Part shown: piece after piece, positions 8,258 to 16,973 of the stretch
How the letters are laid out: every line of letters starts with the position of its first letter
Position numbering within the stretch: the first letter of the stretch is position 1
Assembly: GCA_020846535.1 (NCBI GenBank)
Contig: JADLDR010000068.1
Span: 1 to 44,348, forward strand
Reading direction: 5' to 3'
Source: Armatimonadota bacterium
Lineage (GTDB): Bacteria > Armatimonadota > JADLDR01
DNA length: 44,348 nt
Translations under genes and position numbers: made by a program
The notes under the pieces: model-generated
Told to the model about the DNA's origin: nothing
Seen by the model: the letters and a program-made list of their open reading frames with translations, nothing else
The model's database searches: none

Positions 8258-9544
8258 ATGAGATTCAAGCGATGGAGCCTGTGGGTTCTGGGCCTCCTGG
8301 CCCTGGGATCCTGCGTGCTGGCCGAGGATGCGGCCCCCGGGCCGATGACCCTGGAAGATAGTATCCTGACAGCCTACCGGAACAACCCGGGCCTGAAGAT
8401 CGCCACCGAGAGGGCGGCCCGCGCCCACGCGGCGGTCGGGGAGGCAGCGGCGGGCCGGATGCCGCAGATCGGGGCGACCGGAACCTACACCCGCTTCGAT
8501 GAGAAGGTCAGCTTCGGTGGGGCGACCGTTCGCAAGAGCGACGCCAAATCGCTCGGTTTGCAGGTCACCCAGCCTATCGACATCAGCCGCCTTGTCCGCA
8601 CATCCGAGGACATCGCCCGCCTGAGCGCGGCGATGAGCGACCTGGATGTCCACCGCGCTCGCCAGCAGTTGGCCCTCGATGTGCGAAGCGCCTACTTCAA
8701 TGTGCTGCGGGCGGCCCGGTTCGTGCGGGTGGCGCAGGATTCGGTAGCCCGCTCCGAGGAAGTGCTGCGGGTGACCGAGGCGCAGTACCGGGCCGAGACC
8801 GTGCCGCGTTTCGATGTCATCCGGGCAGAAGTGCAGCTCGCCAATGTGCGGCAGCAGCTCATCCAGGCGCAAAACGGCCTGAGTCTGGCGCAGGCGGCCT
8901 TCAACAACACTCTGGGAGTGGATCAGAAAGCCCCGGTCGCGCTGGAAGAGGTTTCCGGGACGGCGGAACCCGCCCCGGAACTCGATCCGACCGTCCAGAC
9001 GGCTTACGAACGACGGCCCGAGGTCATCCAAATCGAGACCAATATCAAGATCGCTCGCAAAGGCATCACCCTGGCGAAGCGCGGCCTGAAGCCCTCCCTG
9101 GCGGTGGTCTGGGGTGGAACCTACAATCCAGACACCACAATCTTCGCCCCCAAATCGTTCAGTTGGACGGCCGTGGCCTCCTTGAACTTCCCCCTCTACG
9201 ACGGGGGAGCTACCCGATCCCGGGCCCGCCAGGCCGAGCAGGACATCGCCATCGCCGAAACGACCTTGGACCAGTTGCGGCAGGGGATCTCGCTGGAGGT
9301 CCGGCAGGCCCTCCTGAACGTCAACGAGGCTCGCGACCGGATCGGGGTGGCCGAAAAAGGCGTGGACCAGGCGAAGGAAGGGCTGCGCCTGGCCCGGGTG
9401 CGTTACGAGGCGGGCGTCGGCACCGCCCTGGAAGTCACCGATGCCCAGGTCGCCCTGACTCAGGCCGAAAACAACTATGTCAACGCTGTCTACGACTATC
9501 GCACGGCCCGCGCCCGCCTGCTGAAAGCGGTGGGAAGCGAGTAA
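8258..9544 (+). CDS. TolC-family outer-membrane efflux protein
   Basis: The 428-residue product has a signal peptide ('MRFKRWSLWVLGLLALGSCV') and two outer-membrane-efflux repeats. Long coiled-coil helices such as 'AQYRAETVPRFDVIRAEVQL' and 'ARVRYEAGVGTALEVTDAQV' are typical of TolC/OprM. The protein should trimerise into the exit duct for the RND pump encoded two genes downstream. The ATG at 8258 is preferred over an upstream start near 8135, because that one lies in repeat DNA while 8258 is preceded by GAGAGGTG and starts a proper signal peptide. Confidence 0.9.
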   Translation: MRFKRWSLWVLGLLALGSCVLAEDAAPGPMTLEDSILTAYRNNPGLKIATERAARAHAAVGEAAAGRMPQIGATGTYTRFDEKVSFGGATVRKSDAKSLGLQVTQPIDISRLVRTSEDIARLSAAMSDLDVHRARQQLALDVRSAYFNVLRAARFVRVAQDSVARSEEVLRVTEAQYRAETVPRFDVIRAEVQLANVRQQLIQAQNGLSLAQAAFNNTLGVDQKAPVALEEVSGTAEPAPELDPTVQTAYERRPEVIQIETNIKIARKGITLAKRGLKPSLAVVWGGTYNPDTTIFAPKSFSWTAVASLNFPLYDGGATRSRARQAEQDIAIAETTLDQLRQGISLEVRQALLNVNEARDRIGVAEKGVDQAKEGLRLARVRYEAGVGTALEVTDAQVALTQAENNYVNAVYDYRTARARLLKAVGSE

Positions 9545-9549
9545 CGGGG

Positions 9550-9699
9550 AACCGCCCCGCCTTGCTTAAGAGCCAACCGCCCCCACTCTCCCCGCCGGGC
9601 TTCGGCGGGGAGAGTGGCCTTGGGGAACTTTGATCAACTGACCAAAAGAACGCACGCTCTCAGCCCCCTTAGCAAGAGGGGGTTGAGGGGTCTTCCGCA
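9550..9699 (+). repeat. Structured intergenic repeat, copy B (before the fusion-protein gene)
   Basis: It shares the 'AACCGCCCC..CCTTGCTTAAG.GCCAA' start with copy C and the hairpin CCCCGCC-GGGCTT-CGGCGGGG, then 'CCTTGGGGAACTTTGATCA' and 'TTAGCAAGAGGGGGTTGAGG'. It fills nearly the whole gap between the TolC and membrane-fusion genes. Confidence 0.75.
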
Positions 9700-9729
9700 T
9701 GCCCTTATCTTAAAAGGAGAATATTTCCT

Positions 9730-11205
9730 ATGCCGTTCAGAAGATGGATTGCAGCGGCGGCGGCTGTCGGCCTGCTGCCGGGCGTTTTAGCGGGATGCTC
9801 GCGCTCCAGGGAGCCGGGGCCTGCGGACGCCTCCGCGCAGCCGCCTGCCGGGAACGCTTCCGTCCGGGAGCAGCAGGTGGCGGTCGCCCCTGTCGAGGCG
9901 GTGGCGGCCACCCGAAGCGATCTGGCATCCACTATTGATGTGACCGGGAGTCTGAAGGCTCTGACCGAGGTGAGCCTTTCCGCCAAGGCGCAAGGCCGGG
10001 TGGTGTCCGTAACCGCCCGCGAGGGCGAAACGGTCTCCAGGGGCCAGACGGTCGTGCAGCAGGACATCAGCGATATCCTGACCCAGATTTCCCAGGCGCA
10101 GGCCGGGCTGGCATCCGCGCAGGCCCGGCTCTCCCAGGCCGTTACCACCCTGAAGTGGCAGAAAGCTCAGACTGCCGCCTCGATTCAGCAGAGTCGCGCC
10201 GCCGTGGTGCAGGCGAGGGCCAGACTGGAAGCGGTAGTGAAGGGCGCGAGGAAGCAGGAGCGTGCCGTCGCCCAGAGCGCGGTGGAGTCCGCCAGGGCGA
10301 ACCTGGAGAACGCCCGGGTGAACCTGGAGCGGATGCAGCGCCTTCTCAATGAGGGCGCGATCCCCAAGCAGCAGTACGACCTGACCAAAACCCAATTCGA
10401 TATCGCGGAAGCACAGCACCGTTCCGCCGTGCAGCAGGCGTCCCTGGTGGAAGAAGGCGCCCGGTCGGAGGATATCGAGCAAGCCCGCCAGTCCGTGCGC
10501 CAGGCCGAGGAAGCCTACCGGATGGCCCGGTCTAACACCGATCAGAACGCCGTTCGCGAAGAGGAGATCCGGACTGCCCGGGCGGGCGTACAGCAGGCCA
10601 AAGCGAACATCGCCCTGGCCCGACAGCAGCTTGCCAACGCCTCCATCAAAAGCCCGATCAACGGCATCGTCATGGAACGGCTGACCGAGCCGGGCGAGAT
10701 GGCGAACCTCGGCGATCCGCTCATGAAGATCGTTTCCCTGTCCACAGTCTATTTCGAGGCCGCCCTGCCGGAAACCAACTTCGCCCAGGTGCGGGTCGGC
10801 CAGACGGTTGCCGTGAAGGTGGACGCTCTGCCCGGCAAATCGTTCCTGGGGCGCGTCCAGAAGATTCTTCCCTCCGCGGACACCAGCAGCCGAGACTTCA
10901 CCGTCAAGATCGCCATTGCCAACCCGACCGGAACCCTCCGGCCCGGGATGTTCGCCCGCGGACTGATCACGGTCGCCAAGAAGTCCAACGCAATCACCAT
11001 CCCCACAGATGCCGTCTTTCATGACGCCGAGCAGAACAAAGTGTTCGTCGTCCAGGGCGGCAAGGCTGTGCTGAGGAACGCGGCCCTGGGCATCCAGACC
11101 GATCACAAAGTGGAAGTCCTCAGCGGCGTCCGGGCCGGGGAACAGGTGATCGTCTCGGGCCAGATCAACCTGAAAGACGGCCAGAGCGTGGAAGTCAGGG
11201 GGTAG
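9730..11205 (+). CDS. RND efflux membrane fusion lipoprotein (HlyD/AcrA family)
   Basis: The 491-residue product begins with a lipoprotein signal ending in a lipobox (LAGC, Cys23), so it is probably anchored in the periplasmic face of the inner membrane. The AcrA-type order is visible: a barrel-sandwich/lipoyl half motif ('LSAKAQGRVVSVTAREGETV'), a long alpha-hairpin of about 200 residues, the second lipoyl half ('ASIKSPINGIVMERLTEPGE'), a beta-barrel and a membrane-proximal end. The hairpin is longer than in many AcrA proteins. It links the RND pump to the TolC duct. AAGGAG stands 10 bases before the ATG. Confidence 0.92.
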   Translation: MPFRRWIAAAAAVGLLPGVLAGCSRSREPGPADASAQPPAGNASVREQQVAVAPVEAVAATRSDLASTIDVTGSLKALTEVSLSAKAQGRVVSVTAREGETVSRGQTVVQQDISDILTQISQAQAGLASAQARLSQAVTTLKWQKAQTAASIQQSRAAVVQARARLEAVVKGARKQERAVAQSAVESARANLENARVNLERMQRLLNEGAIPKQQYDLTKTQFDIAEAQHRSAVQQASLVEEGARSEDIEQARQSVRQAEEAYRMARSNTDQNAVREEEIRTARAGVQQAKANIALARQQLANASIKSPINGIVMERLTEPGEMANLGDPLMKIVSLSTVYFEAALPETNFAQVRVGQTVAVKVDALPGKSFLGRVQKILPSADTSSRDFTVKIAIANPTGTLRPGMFARGLITVAKKSNAITIPTDAVFHDAEQNKVFVVQGGKAVLRNAALGIQTDHKVEVLSGVRAGEQVIVSGQINLKDGQSVEVRG

Positions 11206-11212
11206 GGTTAAG

Positions 11213-11366
11213 GCAACCGCCCCTCCGCCTTGCTTAAGTGCCAATCGCCCCTCGGCCCCCGCCGAAGTCTGGCGGGGGAAGTGGCCTTGGGGGGCTTTGA
11301 TCAGCTGATCAAAATCACGTAAGATCTAAGCCCCTCCTTAGCATGGGGGGTTGAGGGGGTGCTTTT
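11213..11366 (+). repeat. Structured intergenic repeat, copy C (before the RND pump gene)
   Basis: The same element order as copies A and B, with the hairpin CCCCCGCC-GAAGTCT-GGCGGGGG (the arm is preserved while the loop side differs), followed by 'CCTTGGGGGGCTTTGATCA' and 'TTAGCATGGGGGGTTGAGGG'. It occupies the gap between the fusion-protein gene and the pump gene. Confidence 0.75.
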
Positions 11367-11427
11367 CAGCAAGGGGATCTGGGGGGCCTTCCCGAACCTG
11401 TCGTCCCCCTGTAGCAAAGGAGTTTGT

Positions 11428-14400
11428 ATGGGACTGACTCGCGTTTCGATTATGCGTCCGATCTTCATCTTGATGGTGATTTTAGCCATCGTGGTGCTGG
11501 GCTGGCAGTCGCAGCAGAAGATGGCGGTCGACCTTTACCCGAAGATCGATATTCCCTTCGTGGCGGTCGCCACCATCTATCCCGGGGCCGGGCCGGAGGA
11601 AATCGAGACCCTGGTTTCCAAGCCTCTGGAGGATGCCGTCAGCTCGATCAACAAGGTCAAGAACGTGACCTCCGCCTCCCAGGAAGGCGTTTCGACGGTC
11701 AGCATCGAGTTCGACCTGTCGGCGGATCTCGATGCGGCGGCAGCCGATGTGCGCGACCGGGTGAGCGCGGAGAAGGGACAGCTCCCCCAGGATGCGGAGG
11801 AGCCGACCATCATTAAATTCGATATCGCCGCCATGCCGGTACTCTATCTGGGCCTTTCCAGCAAGATGCCCCCGGCACAGCTGCGGCGGCTGGTGGACGA
11901 TGTGGTGAAAGATAGGCTTTCCCAGGTGGCCGGCGTGGCCTCGGTCGCCGTCTCGGGAGGCGATGTGCGGGAAATCCAGGTCGCCATAGACCGGGACCGG
12001 CTGAGCGCCTACGGGCTGTCCCCTCTGGACGTCTCCCAGGCGATTGCCTCCGAGAACCTGAACCTCCCCAGCGGGACCGTCACCCAGGGCCGCAAGGAAT
12101 ATGCGGTACGGGCGATGGGCGAGTTCAAGCTGGTGGACGAAATCCGCAACCTGAAGATCCACGCCCGGGACGCCATGGGGCGGCTGAAGGTGATCCCCCT
12201 GGCCTCTATCGCCACCGTCATGGACACGGTGGCCGAGCGCAAACAGTATTCGCGGCTGAACGGCCAGGACAGCGTGGCGGTCGTCATTCAGAAGCAGTCG
12301 GACGCCAATACCGTCTCGGTGGTGGATGACGTCCAGAAAGAGCTGGCGCGGATCAAGAGCCAGAAGATCGTGCCGGAGGACGTGCAGATCAGCGTGGCGC
12401 AGGATCAGTCCACCTTCATCAAGGACTCGCTCCACGACCTCCAGAGGGACCTTCTTCTGGCGACATTCTTCGCCACCCTGGTGGTGCTGCTCTTCCTCCA
12501 CAATATCCGCGGCACGATCATCGTGGCCCTGGCGATCCCGACCTCCATCTTTGCCACCTTTATCCCGATGCACGCCCTCGGCTTCACCTTCAATATGATG
12601 ACCCTGATGGCCCTGGCCCTCTGTGTGGGAATCTTGGTGGACGACTCCATCGTGGTTCTGGAGAACATCTGGCGGCATCTGCACCAGGGAGAGGACCCGA
12701 AATCGGCTGCCGTCAACGGCAGAAGCGAGATCGGTCTGGCCGCGATTGCCATCACCCTGACGGACGTGGTGGTCTTCGTGCCCATCGCCTTCATGGGCGG
12801 GATTGTAGGTCGCTTCTTTCGCGAGTTCGGCCTGACCATCGCCTGCGCCACCCTCTTCTCGCTCTTCGTCTCCTTCACCCTGACCCCGATGCTGGCCTCC
12901 CGGTGGTTCAAGCGCGGGGAGGGCGGGGAATCCCAGCGCGGCATCTGGGCCGTCTTCGACCGGTTCTACGGCATGCTGGACAGCCGCTACCGCCGCGTAC
13001 TCCAGTGGGGGCTGGGCCATCGCTTCCTGACCATCTTCATCGGCATCGGCCTGCTGGTGCTGGCGATGCTTCCCTTCAAGCGGCTGGGCTTCGAATTCAT
13101 GCCCCGCAGCGACCAGGGGAATGTCAATATCTCCATCGAGCGGCCAGCAGGAACCTCACTGGCCCAGACCGACCAGGTGGTCATGAAGCTGGAGGAATAT
13201 CTGGCGAAATACCCGGAAGTGACCAGCATCTTCTCCTCTCTGGGAACCGCTACCGCCGGGATGGGAGCGGGCAACCGAGGCGCTCAGTATGCGGAAATAG
13301 TGGTCAAGCTCAAGGACAAGCTGGAGCGTAAAAAGAGTGACCAGCAGGTCGCCGAAAGCCTGCGCCAGTTCGCCAGGAATATCCCGGCTGCCCAAGTGAC
13401 CGTCACCAACGGGGGCGGCATGGGCGGGGGCGGCAAGCCGATCTCCATCGAGCTGACCGGCTCCGATATGGATAAAATGGTGGCCTACGGACGGCGTCTG
13501 GAGCAAATCGTCGCCAAAACCCCCGGCACACGGGATGCAGATATCAGTTGGAAGGAAGGCAAGCCCGAATACCGGGCCATCATCGACCGCGTGAAGGCCG
13601 CCGAGATGGGCTTCTCCGCCGCGCAGATCGGCATGGCGATGCGGACCAGCGTGGAAGGCGACACCTCCACCGAGTTTCGCGAGGCGGGCAAGGAATACGA
13701 TATCCGCGTCATGCTGCGCGAGGACAGCGTGACCAGCGAACAGGATATCGCCAACCTGATCATCGGCACGGTCAACGGGCGCACCATCCGGCTTCGGGAT
13801 GTGGCGCGGGTCGTCCCCGATTTCGGGCCGACCAAGATTGACCGGAAAAACCGCCAGCGGCTCATCACGGTCTCCGCGGACCTGGCGGGCAGACCGCTCG
13901 GAAACGTAGCCCAGGATATCCAGGCCGCCCTCCAGGATGCGCCTGCCCCGACGGGCGTCTCCCTACACTTCGGCGGGGAGGCCCAGGACTTCGCCGAATC
14001 GATGGCCGAAATGGTCAGGGCGCTCCTCCTATCCGTGCTGCTGGTCTATATGCTGATGGCCGCCCTTTTCGAGGCGTGGCTCAGCCCCTTTATCATCATG
14101 TTCTCCCTGCCCATGGCGTTGGTGGGCGCGATCCTGGCCCTGGTACTCACCGGAGAATCGCTGAGCATCATGAGCATGATCGGGGTCATCATGCTGATGG
14201 GTCTGGTCACCAAGAACGCGATCCTGCTGGTGGACTATACCAACACCCTCCGGGCGCGCGGCTACGAGCGGCGGGAGGCCATCCTGACCTCCGGTCCCAC
14301 CCGGCTCAGGCCGATCCTGATGACCACCTCGGCCATGATCCTCGCCATGATGCCTATCGCCATGAAGCTGGGCCGCGGCGCGGAAATGCGCGCTCCGATG

Positions 14401-14568
14401 GCAATCGCCGTGATCGGCGGCCTACTCGTCTCGACGATGCTGACCCTGCTGGTCATCCCGGTCGTCTACACCCTCTTCGACGACCTGACCGCCTGGTTCG
14501 CCCGCGTCGTCCTGCGCCGCAAACCCGCCACCCAGCCGGTTCCCTCGCCCACAGGCGGAGGGGATTAG
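11428..14568 (+). CDS. RND-family multidrug efflux pump (AcrB/HAE1-like)
   Basis: The 1046-residue inner-membrane transporter has the usual RND size. It starts with 'MGLTRVSIMRPIFILMVILA' (first membrane helix), then 'VDLYPKIDIPFVAVATIYPG', typical of AcrB-type pumps. The proton-relay aspartate pair is in the TM4 motif 'CVGILVDDSIVVLENIWRHL'. The second half ends with transmembrane segments including 'GVIMLMGLVTKNAILLVDYT'. It would expel hydrophobic compounds by proton antiport through the MFP/TolC assembly. I start it at the ATG at 11428, which follows AAAGGAG by five bases. Substrates cannot be read from sequence. Confidence 0.95.
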   Translation: MGLTRVSIMRPIFILMVILAIVVLGWQSQQKMAVDLYPKIDIPFVAVATIYPGAGPEEIETLVSKPLEDAVSSINKVKNVTSASQEGVSTVSIEFDLSADLDAAAADVRDRVSAEKGQLPQDAEEPTIIKFDIAAMPVLYLGLSSKMPPAQLRRLVDDVVKDRLSQVAGVASVAVSGGDVREIQVAIDRDRLSAYGLSPLDVSQAIASENLNLPSGTVTQGRKEYAVRAMGEFKLVDEIRNLKIHARDAMGRLKVIPLASIATVMDTVAERKQYSRLNGQDSVAVVIQKQSDANTVSVVDDVQKELARIKSQKIVPEDVQISVAQDQSTFIKDSLHDLQRDLLLATFFATLVVLLFLHNIRGTIIVALAIPTSIFATFIPMHALGFTFNMMTLMALALCVGILVDDSIVVLENIWRHLHQGEDPKSAAVNGRSEIGLAAIAITLTDVVVFVPIAFMGGIVGRFFREFGLTIACATLFSLFVSFTLTPMLASRWFKRGEGGESQRGIWAVFDRFYGMLDSRYRRVLQWGLGHRFLTIFIGIGLLVLAMLPFKRLGFEFMPRSDQGNVNISIERPAGTSLAQTDQVVMKLEEYLAKYPEVTSIFSSLGTATAGMGAGNRGAQYAEIVVKLKDKLERKKSDQQVAESLRQFARNIPAAQVTVTNGGGMGGGGKPISIELTGSDMDKMVAYGRRLEQIVAKTPGTRDADISWKEGKPEYRAIIDRVKAAEMGFSAAQIGMAMRTSVEGDTSTEFREAGKEYDIRVMLREDSVTSEQDIANLIIGTVNGRTIRLRDVARVVPDFGPTKIDRKNRQRLITVSADLAGRPLGNVAQDIQAALQDAPAPTGVSLHFGGEAQDFAESMAEMVRALLLSVLLVYMLMAALFEAWLSPFIIMFSLPMALVGAILALVLTGESLSIMSMIGVIMLMGLVTKNAILLVDYTNTLRARGYERREAILTSGPTRLRPILMTTSAMILAMMPIAMKLGRGAEMRAPMAIAVIGGLLVSTMLTLLVIPVVYTLFDDLTAWFARVVLRRKPATQPVPSPTGGGD

Positions 14569-14588
14569 CGAGGTAATCGTTTCGCGGG

Positions 14589-15121
14589 GGGACTCTTTTT
14601 TCAACCAGAGCTGAACACGGATAAAAGTAGGATGGGCACAAATATTTTTTAACATGAACCCAAGTTGCCACCTATCCCGGGGCCAGTCTCGTTTTCCGCG
14701 GTAGGGGCGCGATTTATCGCGCCCAGCGGCCTGGCAGGGCGTGATAAATCACGCCCCATAGCGATCCAGAGAAGGGGAAACCTCCTCCGCTCCTGGGGGA
14801 GGGGTGACCTCTCTCCCCTGGCCCCTCTCCCCGAAACCCAGGGGATGCGCCGGAGCGCCTCCGGGGAGAGGGGGAGAGAGGGTGCAGTGCTTGACCCCCC
14901 CATCCACTCCCCCTTCCCGTTTCGGGAAGGGGGCTGGGGGGTTAGGTAACGGTCTATCAAAGTCCCGCACCCCGTCCCGGCGGGACAGTCACCCTCATCT
15001 TGATACCTATGGGGCGTGATAAATCACGCCCCTACCCCGCATCGGCCTCAATGTGGGTAGATAGCAACTTGAGTTAATGTTAGTCTTTATCCGCGTTCAT
15101 CGGTGGTTAAAAAAGAGTCCC
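14589..15121. mobile_element. 533-bp composite MITE-like element with 36-37-bp terminal inverted repeats
   Basis: The left arm 14589-14625 begins GGGACTCTTTTTT, and the right arm 15086-15121 is its imperfect reverse complement (about 31 of 36 positions). Inside, 'AACCCAAGTTGCCACCTA' and, reversed, 'TAGATAGCAACTTGAGTTA' continue the symmetry. Further in lie three GTAGGGGC-type palindromes (14701-14727, 14738-14758 and 15010-15035) and the G/C-rich core (14805-14947). No protein is encoded. It fills most of the gap between the efflux pump and the YceI gene. Confidence 0.7.
14805..14947 (+). repeat. GGAGGCGCTCCGG-type core repeat, copy 3
   Basis: Nearly the same as 6641-6776: 'CCTCTCCCCGAAACCC', the CCGGAG-CGC-CTCCGG hairpin, 'GAGAGAGGGTGC', 'TTGACCCCCCCATCC' and the ending 'GGGGGGTTAGGTAACGGT'. 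It lies at the centre of the composite element. Confidence 0.85.
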
Positions 15122-15197
15122 TCTCCTCCCTTAGCTCAGGAACCAATCGAGATCATCCGAACGTTAAGAGGAATAGCCATTTCAAAGGAGGAGCCGT

Positions 15198-15791
15198 ATG
15201 AAGCGTTTTTCTGTTCTGCTCGCTGTGTTGGCGCTGCTGTCGCTGGTCAGCTTGGCCTATGCTGAAGAGTTCGAGATCGACCCGAACCACAGCAGCGTCA
15301 TTTTCAAGGTGAAGCACCTGGGGATCAGCACGGTCACCGGTAGATTCGAGAAGTTTTCGGGCAGTTTTAGCTACAATCCTAAGAATGTCAAAGCCTCGAA
15401 AGGCACGGTCACCATTGATGCGGCCAGCATCAACACCAATGTAGGTCGCCGCGACGACCATCTCCGCAGCGCCGACTTCTTCGATGTCGAAAAGCACCCA
15501 GAAATCAAATTCGTCAGCAGAAAGGTGTATGATCTGAAGAAGGGGAAATTCAGGGTGTTGGGGGATTTGACCCTTCACGGCGTCACCCGGCCCGCGACGC
15601 TGGATGTCGAGACGGGCGGGATGATCAAAGACCCCCAGGGCGGTCTGCGGGCCGCCTTCACCGCCACCACCGCCATCAACCGCAAGGACTACGGCCTGAC
15701 CTGGAACCGTGTCATCGAAGCCGGGAAACTCACCGTCGGCGAGCAGGTGCGGATCATCCTGGAAATCGAGGCGGCGCAGAAGAAAAGCTAA
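15198..15791 (+). CDS. YceI-family periplasmic lipid-binding-like protein
   Basis: The 197-residue product starts with a signal peptide cut near 'LAYA-EEFEID'. The mature part has the full YceI lipocalin-like barrel: 'DPNHSSVIFKVKHLGISTVT', 'VTIDAASINTNVGRRDDHLR', 'FDVEKHPEIKFVS', 'GDLTLHGVTRPATL' and the end 'DYGLTWN'. Family members bind polyisoprenoids or other amphiphiles in the periplasm; the ligand here is unknown. AAAGGAGGAG precedes the ATG. The next gene, rsmG, follows after 22 bases on the same strand, but the two functions are unrelated. Confidence 0.9.
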   Translation: MKRFSVLLAVLALLSLVSLAYAEEFEIDPNHSSVIFKVKHLGISTVTGRFEKFSGSFSYNPKNVKASKGTVTIDAASINTNVGRRDDHLRSADFFDVEKHPEIKFVSRKVYDLKKGKFRVLGDLTLHGVTRPATLDVETGGMIKDPQGGLRAAFTATTAINRKDYGLTWNRVIEAGKLTVGEQVRIILEIEAAQKKS

Positions 15792-15813
15792 GGCCCGCGG
15801 ATAGCTATAACCG

Positions 15814-16524
15814 ATGGAAACGATCTTACAGCAAGGCGCATCGGCCCTGGGGCTTTCTCTGGATGAGAAAGCCCTCTCTTTGTTTGGCCTCTATATGCGA
15901 GAGCTTCGGGCCTGGAACGAGAAGATCAACCTGACCCGCATCACGGAGCCGGAGGAGATCGCCGTCAAGCACTTTCTCGATTCCCTGACCTGCGCCCGGG
16001 CCGCCTCCTTCGAGGGCCGGGGTCGCGTGATCGATATCGGCACAGGCGCGGGCTTCCCCGGTGTCCCGCTCAAGATCGTCTTCCCCGGCATCCGCCTGAC
16101 CCTGCTGGACTCGCTGCAAAAGCGGATCGCCTTTCTGGATTCCCTGATCGAAGCCCTGCGCCTGGAGGAAGCGGAGGCCGTCCACGCCCGCGCCGAGGAT
16201 GCCGGGCGAAGCCCGAAGATGCGGGAAGGCTACGACATCGCGCTCTTCCGGGCGCTCTCCTCCCTCCCCGCTCTGGCCGAACTGGGGCTGCCTTTTCTGA
16301 AAAAGGGAGGCAGGCTGATCGCCATGAAAGGCCCGGAAGGTGAGAGCGAAATCCCCGGAGCGCGCAAAGCGATAGCGGTGTGCGGGGGGGAATTTCCGGA
16401 GGTCATCCGGCTGACCCTTCCGGAAACAGATATGGAACGGAGGCTGATCGTGATCGAGAAGATCTCCCCCACCCCGCCCGCCTATCCCCGGAGGCCGGGA
16501 CTGCCGGAGAAGAAGCCGCTGTAG
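15814..16524 (+). CDS. rsmG: 16S rRNA (guanine527-N7)-methyltransferase RsmG
   Basis: The 236-residue product matches RsmG/GidB over its length. The N-terminal helix pair contains 'WNEKINLTRITEPEEIAVKH', the SAM-binding loop is 'VIDIGTGAGFPGVPLKI' at about 72-88, followed by 'LLDSLQKRIAFL', and later 'ALSSLPALAELGLPFLKKGG' is present. It methylates N7 of G527 in the decoding region of 16S rRNA with S-adenosylmethionine; loss of the family enzyme gives low-level streptomycin resistance in other bacteria. No strong ribosome site precedes the ATG. Often rsmG sits beside mnmG or parA near the origin; neither is here. Confidence 0.93.
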   Translation: METILQQGASALGLSLDEKALSLFGLYMRELRAWNEKINLTRITEPEEIAVKHFLDSLTCARAASFEGRGRVIDIGTGAGFPGVPLKIVFPGIRLTLLDSLQKRIAFLDSLIEALRLEEAEAVHARAEDAGRSPKMREGYDIALFRALSSLPALAELGLPFLKKGGRLIAMKGPEGESEIPGARKAIAVCGGEFPEVIRLTLPETDMERRLIVIEKISPTPPAYPRRPGLPEKKPL

Positions 16525-16533
16525 AGCGCCCTG

Positions 16534-16935
16534 TCACGCAAGCTGCGGCGTGCCCGCCTTGAATTTGAGCGTTTTAGTGACCAGAATCGTGGGCAGTTCC
16601 ACAGGGTCGAAGAGGATGGTTCCTTCCACCATCCCTTTGCCGTTGATGCGCCCGGCAGCGCGCAGTTCGAGGGTACGGAGGCGGTTGAGGTCGGGGACCA
16701 ATTCGGCCAGTTTGCCCCTGTCCAGCAGGCAATTGCTGAGGATGCCGCTCCAGGAAGCCTTTTCGATCTCCCACTGGCTGCCGATGCCCTGAACCGGGCT
16801 GGCGTCCACCAGCACATAGAGGATGGTCCCGATCCAGCGGCCCGCCTTGCCCACATGCTCTTCTCCATACCACAGGTCGACCGGCCCTCCGGAGAAGCTC
16901 TCCGGCTGGCTTTTACGCTCCCGGTATGCGTCCAT
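16534..16935 (-). CDS. Hypothetical protein, 133 residues
   Basis: I do not recognise this family. The protein is soluble-looking and beta-rich in its second half: 'RIGTILYVLVDASPVQGIGS'-like strands, then 'GKGMVEGTILFDPVELPTIL'. It has no signal peptide or membrane helix. It runs convergent to rsmG (9 bases apart) and lies 38 bases after a zinc-ribbon membrane protein on the same strand, so the two may be cotranscribed. Only a weak AAGAG stands upstream of the ATG. Confidence 0.55.
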   Translation of the reverse strand: MDAYRERKSQPESFSGGPVDLWYGEEHVGKAGRWIGTILYVLVDASPVQGIGSQWEIEKASWSGILSNCLLDRGKLAELVPDLNRLRTLELRAAGRINGKGMVEGTILFDPVELPTILVTKTLKFKAGTPQLA

Positions 16936-16973
16936 CTGGCGATCACTCTTTTCGATTGGCGTTATGACGGCAT

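Noticed and set aside
8077-11366. The spaced repeats before the efflux genes as a CRISPR-like array
   Set aside because: Only one repeat per gap, more than 1 kb apart, with no unique short spacers and no cas genes.
14641-15075. A small gene in the gap between the pump gene and yceI
   Set aside because: Short frames there consist of the repeat core and palindromes and change frame between repeat copies, so they are not coding.
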